A stretch of 15,833 bases of DNA from JBMNUL01 sp050946255 (GCA_050946255.1 JBMNUL010000047.1:1-15833); one strand, 5' to 3'. Positions 1 through 6,043 are shown, counted from the stretch's first letter. The notes: generated by a model from the sequence alone, not told the origin. Numbers and translations are program-made.

Positions 1-1
1 A

Positions 2-340
2 GAGCTCCTCGATGGCCTGGTGAAGATGGGCGCTAGAAACGTTGTCCTCACAGGCGTTGGCTACAGAGAGGGCAAGACCGGAGTCGTGGTCTTCGAGAAC
101 GGCGAGTACAACTACTACGAGCATGAGAAGATTGCCCAGGGTTGCCATGGAACTGGAGACGTCTATGCCTCGGCTTTCGTGGGAATGTACCTCAATGGCC
201 ACTCTGCTGTCGATGCTGCGAAGATTGCCGCCGATTACGTTGTGGATTGCATAAAGAAGACGCAGGGCGACAAATCTCATTGGTACGGCGTCAAATTCGA
301 GCTTGGAATTCCCGAATTGATCTCGCACCTCAAGGATTAG
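2..340 (+). CDS. Pyridoxal/pyridoxamine kinase-like PfkB protein, C-terminal part (5' truncated)
   Basis: The reading frame is open to the left edge, so only the last 112 residues are present. The segment HGTGDVYASAF is the PfkB/ribokinase-fold anion-hole and catalytic motif (GTGD, with Asp as the base). It is followed by the helix AAKIAADYVVDCI and the tail HWYGVKFELGIPELI, which match my memory of PdxY/PdxK-type pyridoxal kinases from anaerobes. These enzymes phosphorylate the B6 vitamers pyridoxal, pyridoxine or pyridoxamine with ATP in the cytoplasm. A terminator-like hairpin follows 27 nt after the stop. In-frame GTG and ATG codons at 20 and 26 are internal, because homology starts upstream of them. 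Another PfkB sugar or nucleoside kinase cannot be excluded from the C-terminus alone. Confidence 0.8.
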   Translation, partial: ELLDGLVKMGARNVVLTGVGYREGKTGVVVFENGEYNYYEHEKIAQGCHGTGDVYASAFVGMYLNGHSAVDAAKIAADYVVDCIKKTQGDKSHWYGVKFELGIPELISHLKD

Positions 341-367
341 CCGGTTGATTTCTCAAGGTTATTTATA

Positions 368-398
368 GGGCTGACCCCCATGTGGGGATCAGCCCTTT
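368..398 (+). terminator. GC-rich hairpin with short T-run after the kinase gene
   Basis: Arms 368-374 (GGGCTGA) and 389-395 (TCAGCCC) pair perfectly. After one C/A mismatch, CCCC (376-379) pairs with GGGG (384-387) across the loop ATGT. The T-run is short (TTTGTCT). It lies between the kinase stop (340) and the convergent stop of the DUF1846 gene (467), so it may also end transcription from the other side. The rest of 341-466 shows nothing recognisable. Confidence 0.6.
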
Positions 399-466
399 GT
401 CTATTGGGTATTGGGACTTCGAGTTGCAGCCTACGCTGGTTTCCGCATTCCCTCTGCTTTTCGCAT

Positions 467-1948
467 CTAGTACGGGAAGTTCGTCTCGTACTTCGGCTCG
501 CAGCAGACGTTGATTCCAAGGGTCCTGTAAAGTTGCTCGTCCTCCGTGGAGATGATGACCGAGAAATAGGCGTCGCAGCCTCGAAGATCTCCCGCATGGT
601 CGATGGCCCTTTGAGCAAGTGGACTTGTCAGGGAGGAAGTCGAAAGTGCTATGAGCATCTCGTTTGGATGCAAGTGCGGGTTCTTATGTCCGAGCTGTTC
701 TGTCCTCAAGTGGCAAATAGGTTCTAGGGCGGCATCGCTGATAACGTAGATGTCGTCGTCGATGCCCGCTACTGCCTTGAGAGCATTGAGAAGCACCGAA
801 GATGCGGCCCCGAGCAGCGTCGATGTCTTGCCGGTGATTATCCTTCCATCGGGAAGCTCCATCGCACCAGCGGGCCCTCCGCTCACTTCTTCCTTCAGAA
901 GCGCGGCGCTGTGGGCAGGGGAGTAGTTGACGTCCACCCCAGCTCTCTTCATCAATATCTCGTGCTTTGAGATAAGATCCTCGCCAGCCCCGGTTCGCTT
1001 GAAATCGACGTTTGCCTGGAAGTACCTGCGGACTATCTCCCTCTTTGCGGCATCGCGCACAACATCGTCATCGACGATTGCATAGCCGGCCATGTTGACT
1101 CCCATATCGGTTGGGGACTTGTAGGGAGACTCGCCTGAGATCTTCGTGAGCATCGACTGGAGCACGGGGAAAATCTCGATGTCGCGGTTGTAGTTGACGG
1201 TGGTGATCCCGTAGGCCTCTAGGTGGAACGGGTCGATTGCATTGACGTCGTTGAGGTCTGCAGTTGCAGATTCGTAGGCGATGTTGACGGGATGGTCCAG
1301 CGGGAGGTTCCAGATTGGGAAAGTCTCGAACTTCGCATAACCGGCCTTGTTGCCGCGTTTGAACTCGTGGTAGAGCTGAGAGAGGCAAACTGCCATCTTC
1401 CCGCTTCCGGGACCAGGGGCTGTGACCACTACGAGCGGCTTCTCGGTCTCGATGAAGTCGTTCTTGCCATATCCATCGTCGCTCACGATCGTGTCGATCG
1501 CATAGGGATACCCATCGATGGGATAGTGGAGGTAAACCTTGACACCCAACTCCTCCAGCCTTCTCTTGAAGGCCTTGGCGTTCGGCTGTCCGGTGAACTT
1601 GGTGATGGTCACGCCCCTCACCAAGAACCCCATGTTGACGAAGATCCCCATGAGCCTGAGCAGGTCCTCGTCGTAAGTGATCCCGAGGTCTCCTCGAACT
1701 TTGTTCTTCTCTATGTCATTTGCGCTGATGACCAAGATGATCTCCACATCGTCGATCATCGACTTGAGCATTCTCAGCTTGATATCTGGCTCGAAACCCG
1801 GGAGAACTCTTGTGGCATGGTAGTCATCGTAGAGCTTGCCGCCGAACTCGAGGTAGAGCTTGCCGCCGAACTCCTCGATGCGCTCCTTGATTCGCGCTGT
1901 CTGCGTAGAGATATACTTCTCCTTGTCAAAACCGATTTTTTCAAGCAT
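467..1948 (-). CDS. DUF1846 family protein
   Basis: A 493-residue protein that matches the length and sequence character of DUF1846 (PF08903). It has the family N-terminus KLYLEFGGKLYDDYHA (residues about 30-45), RVLPGFEPD, and the glycine-rich nucleotide-binding-like loop APGPGSGK (177-184), followed by CLSQLYHE. The family is cytoplasmic, and I know of no firmly established reaction for it; P-loop-like nucleotide binding has been suggested from structure. The ATG at 1948 was chosen because homology begins there (MLEKIGFDKEKY) and GAAGGAAAG lies about 6 nt upstream on this strand. The frame stays open to 2263, but that extension is antisense to the HD gene and looks non-coding. Residues 26-32 and 34-40 are an identical EFGGKLY repeat encoded by a 21-bp exact direct repeat. 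It is divergent from the HD-domain gene, with 94 nt between the starts. Confidence 0.9.
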   Translation of the reverse strand: MLEKIGFDKEKYISTQTARIKERIEEFGGKLYLEFGGKLYDDYHATRVLPGFEPDIKLRMLKSMIDDVEIILVISANDIEKNKVRGDLGITYDEDLLRLMGIFVNMGFLVRGVTITKFTGQPNAKAFKRRLEELGVKVYLHYPIDGYPYAIDTIVSDDGYGKNDFIETEKPLVVVTAPGPGSGKMAVCLSQLYHEFKRGNKAGYAKFETFPIWNLPLDHPVNIAYESATADLNDVNAIDPFHLEAYGITTVNYNRDIEIFPVLQSMLTKISGESPYKSPTDMGVNMAGYAIVDDDVVRDAAKREIVRRYFQANVDFKRTGAGEDLISKHEILMKRAGVDVNYSPAHSAALLKEEVSGGPAGAMELPDGRIITGKTSTLLGAASSVLLNALKAVAGIDDDIYVISDAALEPICHLRTEQLGHKNPHLHPNEMLIALSTSSLTSPLAQRAIDHAGDLRGCDAYFSVIISTEDEQLYRTLGINVCCEPKYETNFPY

Positions 1949-1975
1949 GGAACACTTTCCTTCGCAGTAAGAGAG

Positions 1976-2001
1976 ATGTCTGCCGTCGCTATTGCAGACA
2001 T
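1976..2001. promoter_or_regulatory. Perfect 8-bp dyad in the DUF1846/HD divergent region
   Basis: ATGTCTGC (1976-1983) and GCAGACAT (1994-2001) are exact inverted repeats separated by 10 nt, midway between two divergent starts (1948 and 2043). Position and symmetry suggest an operator for a dimeric regulator or an RNA hairpin in the leader. No confident -35/-10 pair was found beside it; the run GATTATAGAG (about 2006-2015) could be a promoter core or TATA-like element for the HD gene. Confidence 0.35.
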
Positions 2002-2042
2002 TTTCGATTATAGAGTATTGGGAACAGATAGAGAGGCCTGAC

Positions 2043-2600
2043 ATGGTACCGACACCGCAGGAAGCATGGGATTTGGTTTGCGAGTTCAATGAGGGGGATT
2101 TCCACCGCGAGCACGCCAGGATTGTGGGCGACGTCATGCGGTGGTTCGCGAACGACCTCGGATATGCCGACGAGGCCGACTTCTGGGAGGTAGTTGGAAT
2201 ACTCCACGACCTGGATTTCGAGAAGTGGCCGGAAGAGCATTGCATCAAGGAGCAGGAGCTCATGCGCGATAGGGGAATCGACGAGTCGATCGTTCATGCA
2301 ACTGCGAGCCATGGCTACGGGATTACCGTGGATATCGAGCCCGAGCATGTCATGGAGAAGGTTCTCTACGGTGCCGACGAGCTCACCGGGCTCATCGGGG
2401 CCGCTGCTCTTGTGAGACCCTCCAAGAGCGTTTCCGACATGAACGTGAAGTCAGTGAAGAAGAAGTTCAAGTCGAGCGGGTTTGCGGCCGGATGCAACAG
2501 GGAGGTAATCCAGAAGGGCGCGGATATGCTGGGCTGGACCCTCGACGAACTGATCGAGAAGACCCTGCAGGCCATGAAGGACAGCCCCAACGTGGCTTGA
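2043..2600 (+). CDS. HD-domain hydrolase (small phosphohydrolase-like protein)
   Basis: 185 residues with the HD-superfamily metal-binding pattern: His24 (HREHARIV), His55-Asp56 (GILHDLDFEKW), His90 (ATASHGYG) and Asp112 (YGADELTG). Proteins of this size are usually annotated as HD or HDIG-domain hydrolases. They are metal-dependent phosphohydrolases, probably acting on a nucleotide or other small phosphoester, and the substrate is not evident. The ATG at 2043 is preferred because GAGAGG (2031-2036) lies 6 nt before it and the protein then begins at MVPTPQEAW. An in-frame TTG at 1992 sits inside the dyad and has no ribosome site. The stop is only 25 nt from the convergent stop of the hydroxyacid dehydrogenase. 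The divergent DUF1846 gene may share its control region. Confidence 0.85.
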   Translation: MVPTPQEAWDLVCEFNEGDFHREHARIVGDVMRWFANDLGYADEADFWEVVGILHDLDFEKWPEEHCIKEQELMRDRGIDESIVHATASHGYGITVDIEPEHVMEKVLYGADELTGLIGAAALVRPSKSVSDMNVKSVKKKFKSSGFAAGCNREVIQKGADMLGWTLDELIEKTLQAMKDSPNVA

Positions 2601-2625
2601 GGCCATTGAGAGTTCCATCCCGTGT

Positions 2626-3621
2626 TCAGCGGTGGGAACTTGGATTGTTTACCGCATTCGAAGGTTTCCTGCCATCTATTAGCAAGTCGCAGACCGAACG
2701 AAGCGACATCTTCCTCAGGTTGTCATCTGCCTCTTCAGATAAATAGGCTGAGTGCGGTGTGATCACGCATCTTGGATTGGAGATGAGGCGTTCGGACCTC
2801 GGCCCGGCCTCGTTTCTCATGACGTCGAGTGCGGCAGCGGCAATGGTCCCGCTGTCGAGCGCATCTGCCAAAGCATCCTCGTCTATCAGCTCTCCTCGAG
2901 CCGTGTTGATGAGAAATGCGGTTGGTTTCATGAGGGAAAGCTCCCGCGCTCCGATCAGGTCCCTGGTTTCTGGAATGAGCGGGCAATGCAGGCTCACCAC
3001 GTCGCTCTGCACGAGCAGTTCGTCCAGGGTCTCGGCCTTCCTGCACCCAAATGAGGCCAGGTACTCCTCTGTTTTCGTGGGAGCCCAAACAACCACGTCC
3101 ATACCAAGTCCCTTGGCAAGAGGCGCAACTTCACGGCCGATGTGCCCGAAGAAAACCAGCCCCATAGTCTGGCCGGAGATCCTCCTCATCTTGTAGCCTG
3201 TCCTCGGGTCCCAGCCGCCCTTCTCGACCAGCTTCGCCCCATATGTTATCTGCCTTTCAAGGTCCAGCGTCATGGCTATTGCATGGAGAGCAACATCTTC
3301 TGCGCAATATCCTGGGCAATTGGTTACCCAGATGCCCATCTTCTCCAGCTCTTCCACGTCCATGTGGTTGATCCCGATTGACATGCTGGCGACTATTCTT
3401 ATCCCGGCTTTGTCCATGAGATCTGCTTCAGCAGTGTCAATAGGCGTCAGCTCGGTGATGACAGCTTCCATCCCCTCGAGTTCTTGTTCCGATGGGGAGC
3501 TGTATGCTTCATGACCTACGCCAGTGAGCTCGATTTGGTCAGATACCCCCATTTCATCGAGAATCTGCCTCGCTCTCTGGATGTTTCCTTCAAGTGTGTA
3601 ATAGAGAACTTTGTGGGACAT
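2626..3621 (-). CDS. D-isomer 2-hydroxyacid dehydrogenase (CtBP/phosphoglycerate dehydrogenase type)
   Basis: 331 residues. The D-2-hydroxyacid dehydrogenase catalytic triad is in place: Arg242 (NTARGELID), Glu271 (DVMRNEAG) and His290 (ITPHSAYLSEEA). Family signatures also include ASMSIGINHMD (79-88) and DVVSLHCPL (207-215). These enzymes reversibly reduce 2-keto acids to D-2-hydroxyacids with NAD(P)H in the cytoplasm. The TPHSA-SEEA ending resembles the C-terminal-binding-protein subgroup. The cofactor loop reads GLVFFGHIG (154-162), where the family normally has GxxGxGxxG, so the first Gly of GxGxxG is Phe157; this is unusual. The start at 3621 has GAAAGG 8 nt upstream. The gene is 136 nt downstream of the HxlR gene on the same strand. 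The substrate cannot be told from sequence. Confidence 0.9.
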   Translation of the reverse strand: MSHKVLYYTLEGNIQRARQILDEMGVSDQIELTGVGHEAYSSPSEQELEGMEAVITELTPIDTAEADLMDKAGIRIVASMSIGINHMDVEELEKMGIWVTNCPGYCAEDVALHAIAMTLDLERQITYGAKLVEKGGWDPRTGYKMRRISGQTMGLVFFGHIGREVAPLAKGLGMDVVVWAPTKTEEYLASFGCRKAETLDELLVQSDVVSLHCPLIPETRDLIGARELSLMKPTAFLINTARGELIDEDALADALDSGTIAAAALDVMRNEAGPRSERLISNPRCVITPHSAYLSEEADDNLRKMSLRSVCDLLIDGRKPSNAVNNPSSHR

Positions 3622-3702
3622 GCCGTTTGCCTTTCAAAACCAAACCAATGGATTGGGTAAAACTATAGCGAGTTGGGAACTTAAAGAAGAACGGTATCTT
3701 CT

Positions 3703-3731
3703 ATATCCGTCGCTTAAAAAGGTACGGATAT
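3703..3731. repeat. Inverted repeat between hxlR-type gene and dehydrogenase gene
   Basis: ATATCCGT (3703-3710) and ACGGATAT (3724-3731) are exact inverted repeats with a 13-nt spacer containing TTAAAAA. On the - strand the element lies 27 nt past the HxlR stop and about 80 nt before the dehydrogenase start. It could be a weak terminator of the regulator gene or an operator of the dehydrogenase gene. On the - strand the spacer reads CCTTTTTAAG, which could also be a promoter or TATA-like element. Confidence 0.35.
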
Positions 3732-3757
3732 CTTGGTGCAAATTCCAACTGCAATTA

Positions 3758-4138
3758 TCAACCTTGGTTGTAATCGCAGTGCTTGCAGTGGGATAGGCTG
3801 TTATCTTCCGGAGCTTTATAGAAAACACCTGACCATTTGCAAATGCTCTGCAAGATCGGGACCACGGAATTTCCCTTTTCGGTCAGGTTGTACTCAACCT
3901 TGGGTGGAATCTGATCGTATGATTTCCTCTCCACGATATCGTTGCTGATCAGACTCTTCAGTGTTGAGGTCAACACAGCATCTGTGATATTCCCCATCTC
4001 TTTTCGGATTTCGCTGTAGCGCAATGTTCCCATTTCTGCCAGAACGCAGATCACGCGGGAATTCCATTTTCCTCCGAATATCTTGAGCCCGTATTCCAAT
4101 GGGCAGCGAATGTCTTCCTCGAGCTTTTTCTTGTACAT
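3758..4138 (-). CDS. HxlR-family winged-helix transcriptional regulator
   Basis: 126 residues with the HxlR signature CPLEYGLKIFGGKW (12-25), then ILEL-like CVLAEMGTLRYSEIRKEMG (recognition region), TLKSLISNDIVERK and the wing YNLTEKG. HxlR proteins are dimeric DNA-binding regulators; several sense aldehydes or oxidants through the conserved N-terminal Cys (here Cys12). An extra C-terminal pair, CKHC (Cys118/Cys121), could bind metal or form a disulfide. An upstream ATG at 4153 is possible, but GGAGGT at 4144-4149 sits 5 nt before the ATG at 4138, and a fitting promoter would put the transcript start near 4165, so the shorter form is preferred. It is divergent from the FMN-binding protein gene, which is a likely regulatory target. 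Confidence 0.88.
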   Translation of the reverse strand: MYKKKLEEDIRCPLEYGLKIFGGKWNSRVICVLAEMGTLRYSEIRKEMGNITDAVLTSTLKSLISNDIVERKSYDQIPPKVEYNLTEKGNSVVPILQSICKWSGVFYKAPEDNSLSHCKHCDYNQG

Positions 4139-4171
4139 CTTCTTGACCTCCATGCATTTGCCATGCGTCAG

Positions 4172-4200
4172 ATTCTACTGATTATGCTTTCTATTGTAAA
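4172..4200 (-). promoter_or_regulatory. Candidate promoter of the HxlR-type gene
   Basis: Read on the - strand: TTTACA (4195-4200), a 17-nt spacer, then TAGAAT (4172-4177). Each hexamer is 5/6 to the bacterial sigma-70 consensus. The expected transcript start near 4165 leaves a short leader carrying GGAGGT before the ATG at 4138. In an archaeal host the nearby AT-run CTTATATTATTAAAAG (- strand, about 4205-4220) would be the TATA-box candidate instead. Confidence 0.45.
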
Positions 4201-4224
4201 GCAACTTTTAATAATATAAGTGAC

Positions 4225-4238
4225 TAATAAATTTATTA
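4225..4238. promoter_or_regulatory. 14-bp perfect palindrome, candidate HxlR operator
   Basis: TAATAAATTTATTA reads the same on both strands and sits in the centre of the divergent, AT-rich regulator/FMN-protein intergenic region. It lies 6 nt upstream of the candidate -35 of the + strand gene. Regulators of this class often control the divergent neighbour, so a dimeric HxlR protein is the likely binder. AT-richness makes chance palindromes more frequent here. Confidence 0.45.
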
Positions 4239-4243
4239 ATATC

Positions 4244-4272
4244 TTGTTTCTGTAATGTTAATTTCATATACT
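4244..4272 (+). promoter_or_regulatory. Candidate promoter of the FMN-binding protein gene
   Basis: TTGTTT (4244-4249), a 17-nt spacer and TATACT (4267-4272). The -10 is 5/6 to consensus and the -35 is 3/6. This predicts a leader of about 54 nt before the ATG at 4333. The -35 abuts the palindrome at 4225-4238, consistent with regulation by the divergent regulator. If the host is archaeal, TTTTAATAATATAA (4207-4220) is the alternative TATA-type element. Confidence 0.35.
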
Positions 4273-4332
4273 GTGTGCGAAATCGAAAAGGATACAGAGA
4301 ATTCTGCAGGCAGCAACAGCAAGGAGGACGCA

Positions 4333-4728
4333 ATGATCAACGAGAACGTGAAAAACATTTTAGAGAGCAGCATGTGGGATCTGGCAACCTGTTCCAATGG
4401 AGATCCGAATGTGGTTCCGGTTGCCTTCAAGACTGTAACTGATGATGGGAAACTTGCTGTGGGAGATGTTTTCCTTGAGACGACCTTGAATAACATCAAG
4501 GCGAACAACGGTAAGATAGCCATCTCCGTGTATGATGCACAGTCTCTGGAAGGGTATCAGATCAAAGGGACTGCCGAGTATGTAACGGAAGGTGCTATCG
4601 TAGACACGTTCAAGAAGATGGTAGAGGATATGTTCAATGGCGCGGCTACTGCCAAGGGCGCGCTTCTTATCACCCCGGAAAAGGTAATCGTCACTACCCC
4701 TGGGGCTGATAACAAGAAAGTTCTTTAA
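4333..4728 (+). CDS. Pyridoxamine 5'-phosphate oxidase-like (split-barrel) FMN-binding protein
   Basis: 131 residues typical of small split beta-barrel flavoproteins of the PNPOx-like superfamily: WDLATCSNGDPNVVPVAFK (15-33), then GKLAVGDVFLETTLNNIKAN (39-58), KIAISVYD (61-68) and GYQIKGTAEYV (74-84). Such proteins bind FMN or F420 as dimers and act as small-molecule reductases or flavin carriers. This length is too short for true PdxH, and no substrate can be assigned. The start is fixed by AAGGAGG (4321-4327), 5 nt before the ATG; the frame is open upstream to 4255 without coding character. It is divergent from the HxlR gene and lies 123 nt upstream of the sirtuin gene, separated by a strong inverted repeat. 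Confidence 0.85.
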   Translation: MINENVKNILESSMWDLATCSNGDPNVVPVAFKTVTDDGKLAVGDVFLETTLNNIKANNGKIAISVYDAQSLEGYQIKGTAEYVTEGAIVDTFKKMVEDMFNGAATAKGALLITPEKVIVTTPGADNKKVL

Positions 4729-4785
4729 GCCTTGAAGGCGCCATACGATGCAATGCGTGTAAGGTAGGCAATTAGCAGATTCAAT

Positions 4786-4824
4786 GAAACGGACACGGTG
4801 CTGTATTTCTCCCGTGTCCGTTTC
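4786..4824. repeat. 13-bp perfect inverted repeat before the sirtuin gene
   Basis: GAAACGGACACGG (4786-4798) and CCGTGTCCGTTTC (4812-4824) are exact inverted repeats around a 13-nt loop. It lies 57 nt after the FMN-protein stop and 27 nt before the sirtuin ATG. There is no T-run behind it (GCAATATCTG), so it is not a canonical intrinsic terminator. It may be a large operator, an RNA processing or stability hairpin, or a terminator that needs no U-tract. Confidence 0.6.
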
Positions 4825-4851
4825 GCAATATCTGACGATGAGGTATTGAAA

Positions 4852-5736
4852 ATGGTCGGCAATGGAATCGTCACTGATACAACCGGGGGCTATGAAGAAG
4901 AACTTCGGAAATTGTCTGAAGCTCTCGAAACTGCAGATGCCGTGATTGTCGGAGCGGGGAGCGGGCTCACTACCTCGGCGGGTTTCGATTATTCCGGAGA
5001 ACGCCTGAAGAAATATTTCGGCGATTTCGTAGCGAAATACGGCATGCGTGACATGTACACGGGTTGTTTCGCGCGTTTCGAGAGCAGAGAGGAACGATGG
5101 GCATACTGGAGTCGCTGGGCCTGGATCCACAGATATAATCCGCTTCCGAAGGATACTCTGGATGTCCTCAAGGACTTGCTCTCAACGAAGGATTACTTCG
5201 TATTGACCACCAATATCGACCATACCTTCCAACGAGCTGGCTATCCGAAAGAGCGTCTCTGCTACACCCAGGGAGACTTCGGCCTTTTTCAATGCAGTAG
5301 ACCTTGCCATTTGGAGACTTACGACAATTATGAGATTCTGAAGGCGATGCGCGAACAGGAAAAGGATATGAGGATTCCCACAGAGCTGATTCCCCATTGT
5401 CCGAAGTGCGGTGCGGAAATGGATTTCAATTTGTATTGGGACAACACCTTTGTGCGTGACAAAGGCTGGCATATCGCCCATGACCGCTATGAGAAATATC
5501 TTGAAAACCATAGCGAGGGAAAGATTCTCTATTTTGAACTGGGAGTAGGTTTCAACTCGCCGGGTGTGATAAAAGTGCCTTTCTGGCAGATGACGATGCA
5601 GAACGAAGACGCGACATTTGCCAGCATCAATTTGAAGAACCCCTGCTATCCAGAAGTGTTGGAGGACAGGTCGATCGTTATAAGCCATGACATCGACGCA
5701 ACGCTCCGCGATTTGAGGGACCTTCATGGGAAATAG
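4852..5736 (+). CDS. SIR2-family (class M-like) NAD-dependent ADP-ribosyltransferase/deacylase
   Basis: 294 residues with sirtuin motifs in order: NAD-binding GAGSGLTTSAGFDYSG (34-49), TTNIDHTFQRAG (119-130, family TxNxDxLHxxAG), TQGDFGLFQC (139-148), zinc-type cysteines Cys148, Cys152, Cys183 and Cys186 (CPKC), and GVGFNSPGVIKVPF (231-244) in place of the GTSL loop. The usual catalytic His is Gln140. The Asn121-Gln140 spacing of 19 equals that of the catalytic pair I recall for Streptococcus SirTM (Asn118/Gln137), a sirtuin class that mono-ADP-ribosylates lipoylated GcvH-L. No macrodomain, GcvH-L or lipoate ligase gene is present here. The ATG at 4852 is preferred for GAGGT about 7 nt upstream; a GTG at 4798 lies in the hairpin. 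It overlaps the following ferredoxin gene by 11 nt. Classical deacylase activity is doubtful. Confidence 0.85.
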   Translation: MVGNGIVTDTTGGYEEELRKLSEALETADAVIVGAGSGLTTSAGFDYSGERLKKYFGDFVAKYGMRDMYTGCFARFESREERWAYWSRWAWIHRYNPLPKDTLDVLKDLLSTKDYFVLTTNIDHTFQRAGYPKERLCYTQGDFGLFQCSRPCHLETYDNYEILKAMREQEKDMRIPTELIPHCPKCGAEMDFNLYWDNTFVRDKGWHIAHDRYEKYLENHSEGKILYFELGVGFNSPGVIKVPFWQMTMQNEDATFASINLKNPCYPEVLEDRSIVISHDIDATLRDLRDLHGK

Positions 5737-5917
5737 GAAAGTGGCTTTCATCGATAAGGAAAAATGCGTGGGATGCGGAGCGTGTGTCCGGGAATGCGAG
5801 CAGGGAGCAATTAAAATCCAACCGGGCTGGTTCAGCAAAGTAGATGAGTCAAAATGCATTGGCTGCGGAAATTGTATTTCTATTTGCCACAAGCATGCAC
5901 CGGCTTGGAAGGAATAA
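5726..5917 (+). CDS. 2[4Fe-4S] ferredoxin
   Basis: 63 residues with two complete cluster-binding motifs: CVGCGACVREC (14-24) and CIGCGNCISIC (44-54), each CxxCxxCxxxC with C-terminal extensions typical of bacterial-type ferredoxins. It is a soluble low-potential electron carrier. The ATG lies inside the end of the sirtuin gene (11-nt overlap, different frame), with GAGGGA just upstream at about 5716-5721, so translation is probably coupled. The linkage suggests the ferredoxin serves the sirtuin pathway or the nearby flavoprotein, although no fusion or direct interaction can be seen. The stop overlaps a 14-base sequence that is nearly repeated 80 nt downstream. Confidence 0.92.
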   Translation: MGNRKVAFIDKEKCVGCGACVRECEQGAIKIQPGWFSKVDESKCIGCGNCISICHKHAPAWKE

Positions 5918-6004
5918 TGGCGTGTTTATTTAGACCTATTCGTCTTCGAGAGATGAACTGGGAGTGTTCGATTCGGCACTTCCTCATTATGGAATAATGT
6001 CGTG
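5911..6004 (+). repeat. Imperfect 14-bp direct repeat pair
   Basis: GGAATAATGGCGTG (5911-5924) and GGAATAATGTCGTG (5991-6004) match at 13 of 14 bases with an 80-nt period. The first copy spans the ferredoxin stop. The second copy overlaps CATTAT-GGA-ATAATG (5985-5999), itself a 6-bp inverted repeat. Flanking bases are not similar, so this is not a long tandem duplication. Function unknown. Confidence 0.4.
5960..5983 (+). terminator. Hairpin downstream of the ferredoxin gene
   Basis: GGGAGTG (5960-5966) pairs with CACTTCC (5977-5983), including one G-U pair, around a 10-nt loop TTCGATTCGG. It lies 42 nt after the ferredoxin stop and is followed by TCATTATGG, which lacks a real T-run. It is a likely 3' end structure of the sirtuin-ferredoxin transcript. 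The loop resembles a tRNA T-arm, but no tRNA fold surrounds it. Confidence 0.4.
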
Positions 6005-6043
6005 AAAATATCCTAATAGTTCCTATCTAGTGTTAGACTTGCT

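Noticed and set aside
1949..2263. Open frame extending the DUF1846 gene 105 codons upstream
   Set aside because: It is antisense to the HD-domain gene, has Ser/Cys-rich non-protein-like content, and family homology and a ribosome site start at 1948.
2611..2640. Imperfect hairpin between the convergent HD and dehydrogenase genes
   Set aside because: Ten-base arms (AGTTCCATCC / GGTGGGAACT) have two mismatches, lie partly in the dehydrogenase coding end and lack a T-run.
4360..5130. Antisense open frame opposite the FMN protein and sirtuin starts
   Set aside because: Crosses the strong inverted repeat and two real genes; no recognisable protein features.
5960..5983. Possible tRNA (GTTCGATTC-like T-arm)
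   Set aside because: No acceptor, D or anticodon arms can be folded around it; treated as a simple hairpin.
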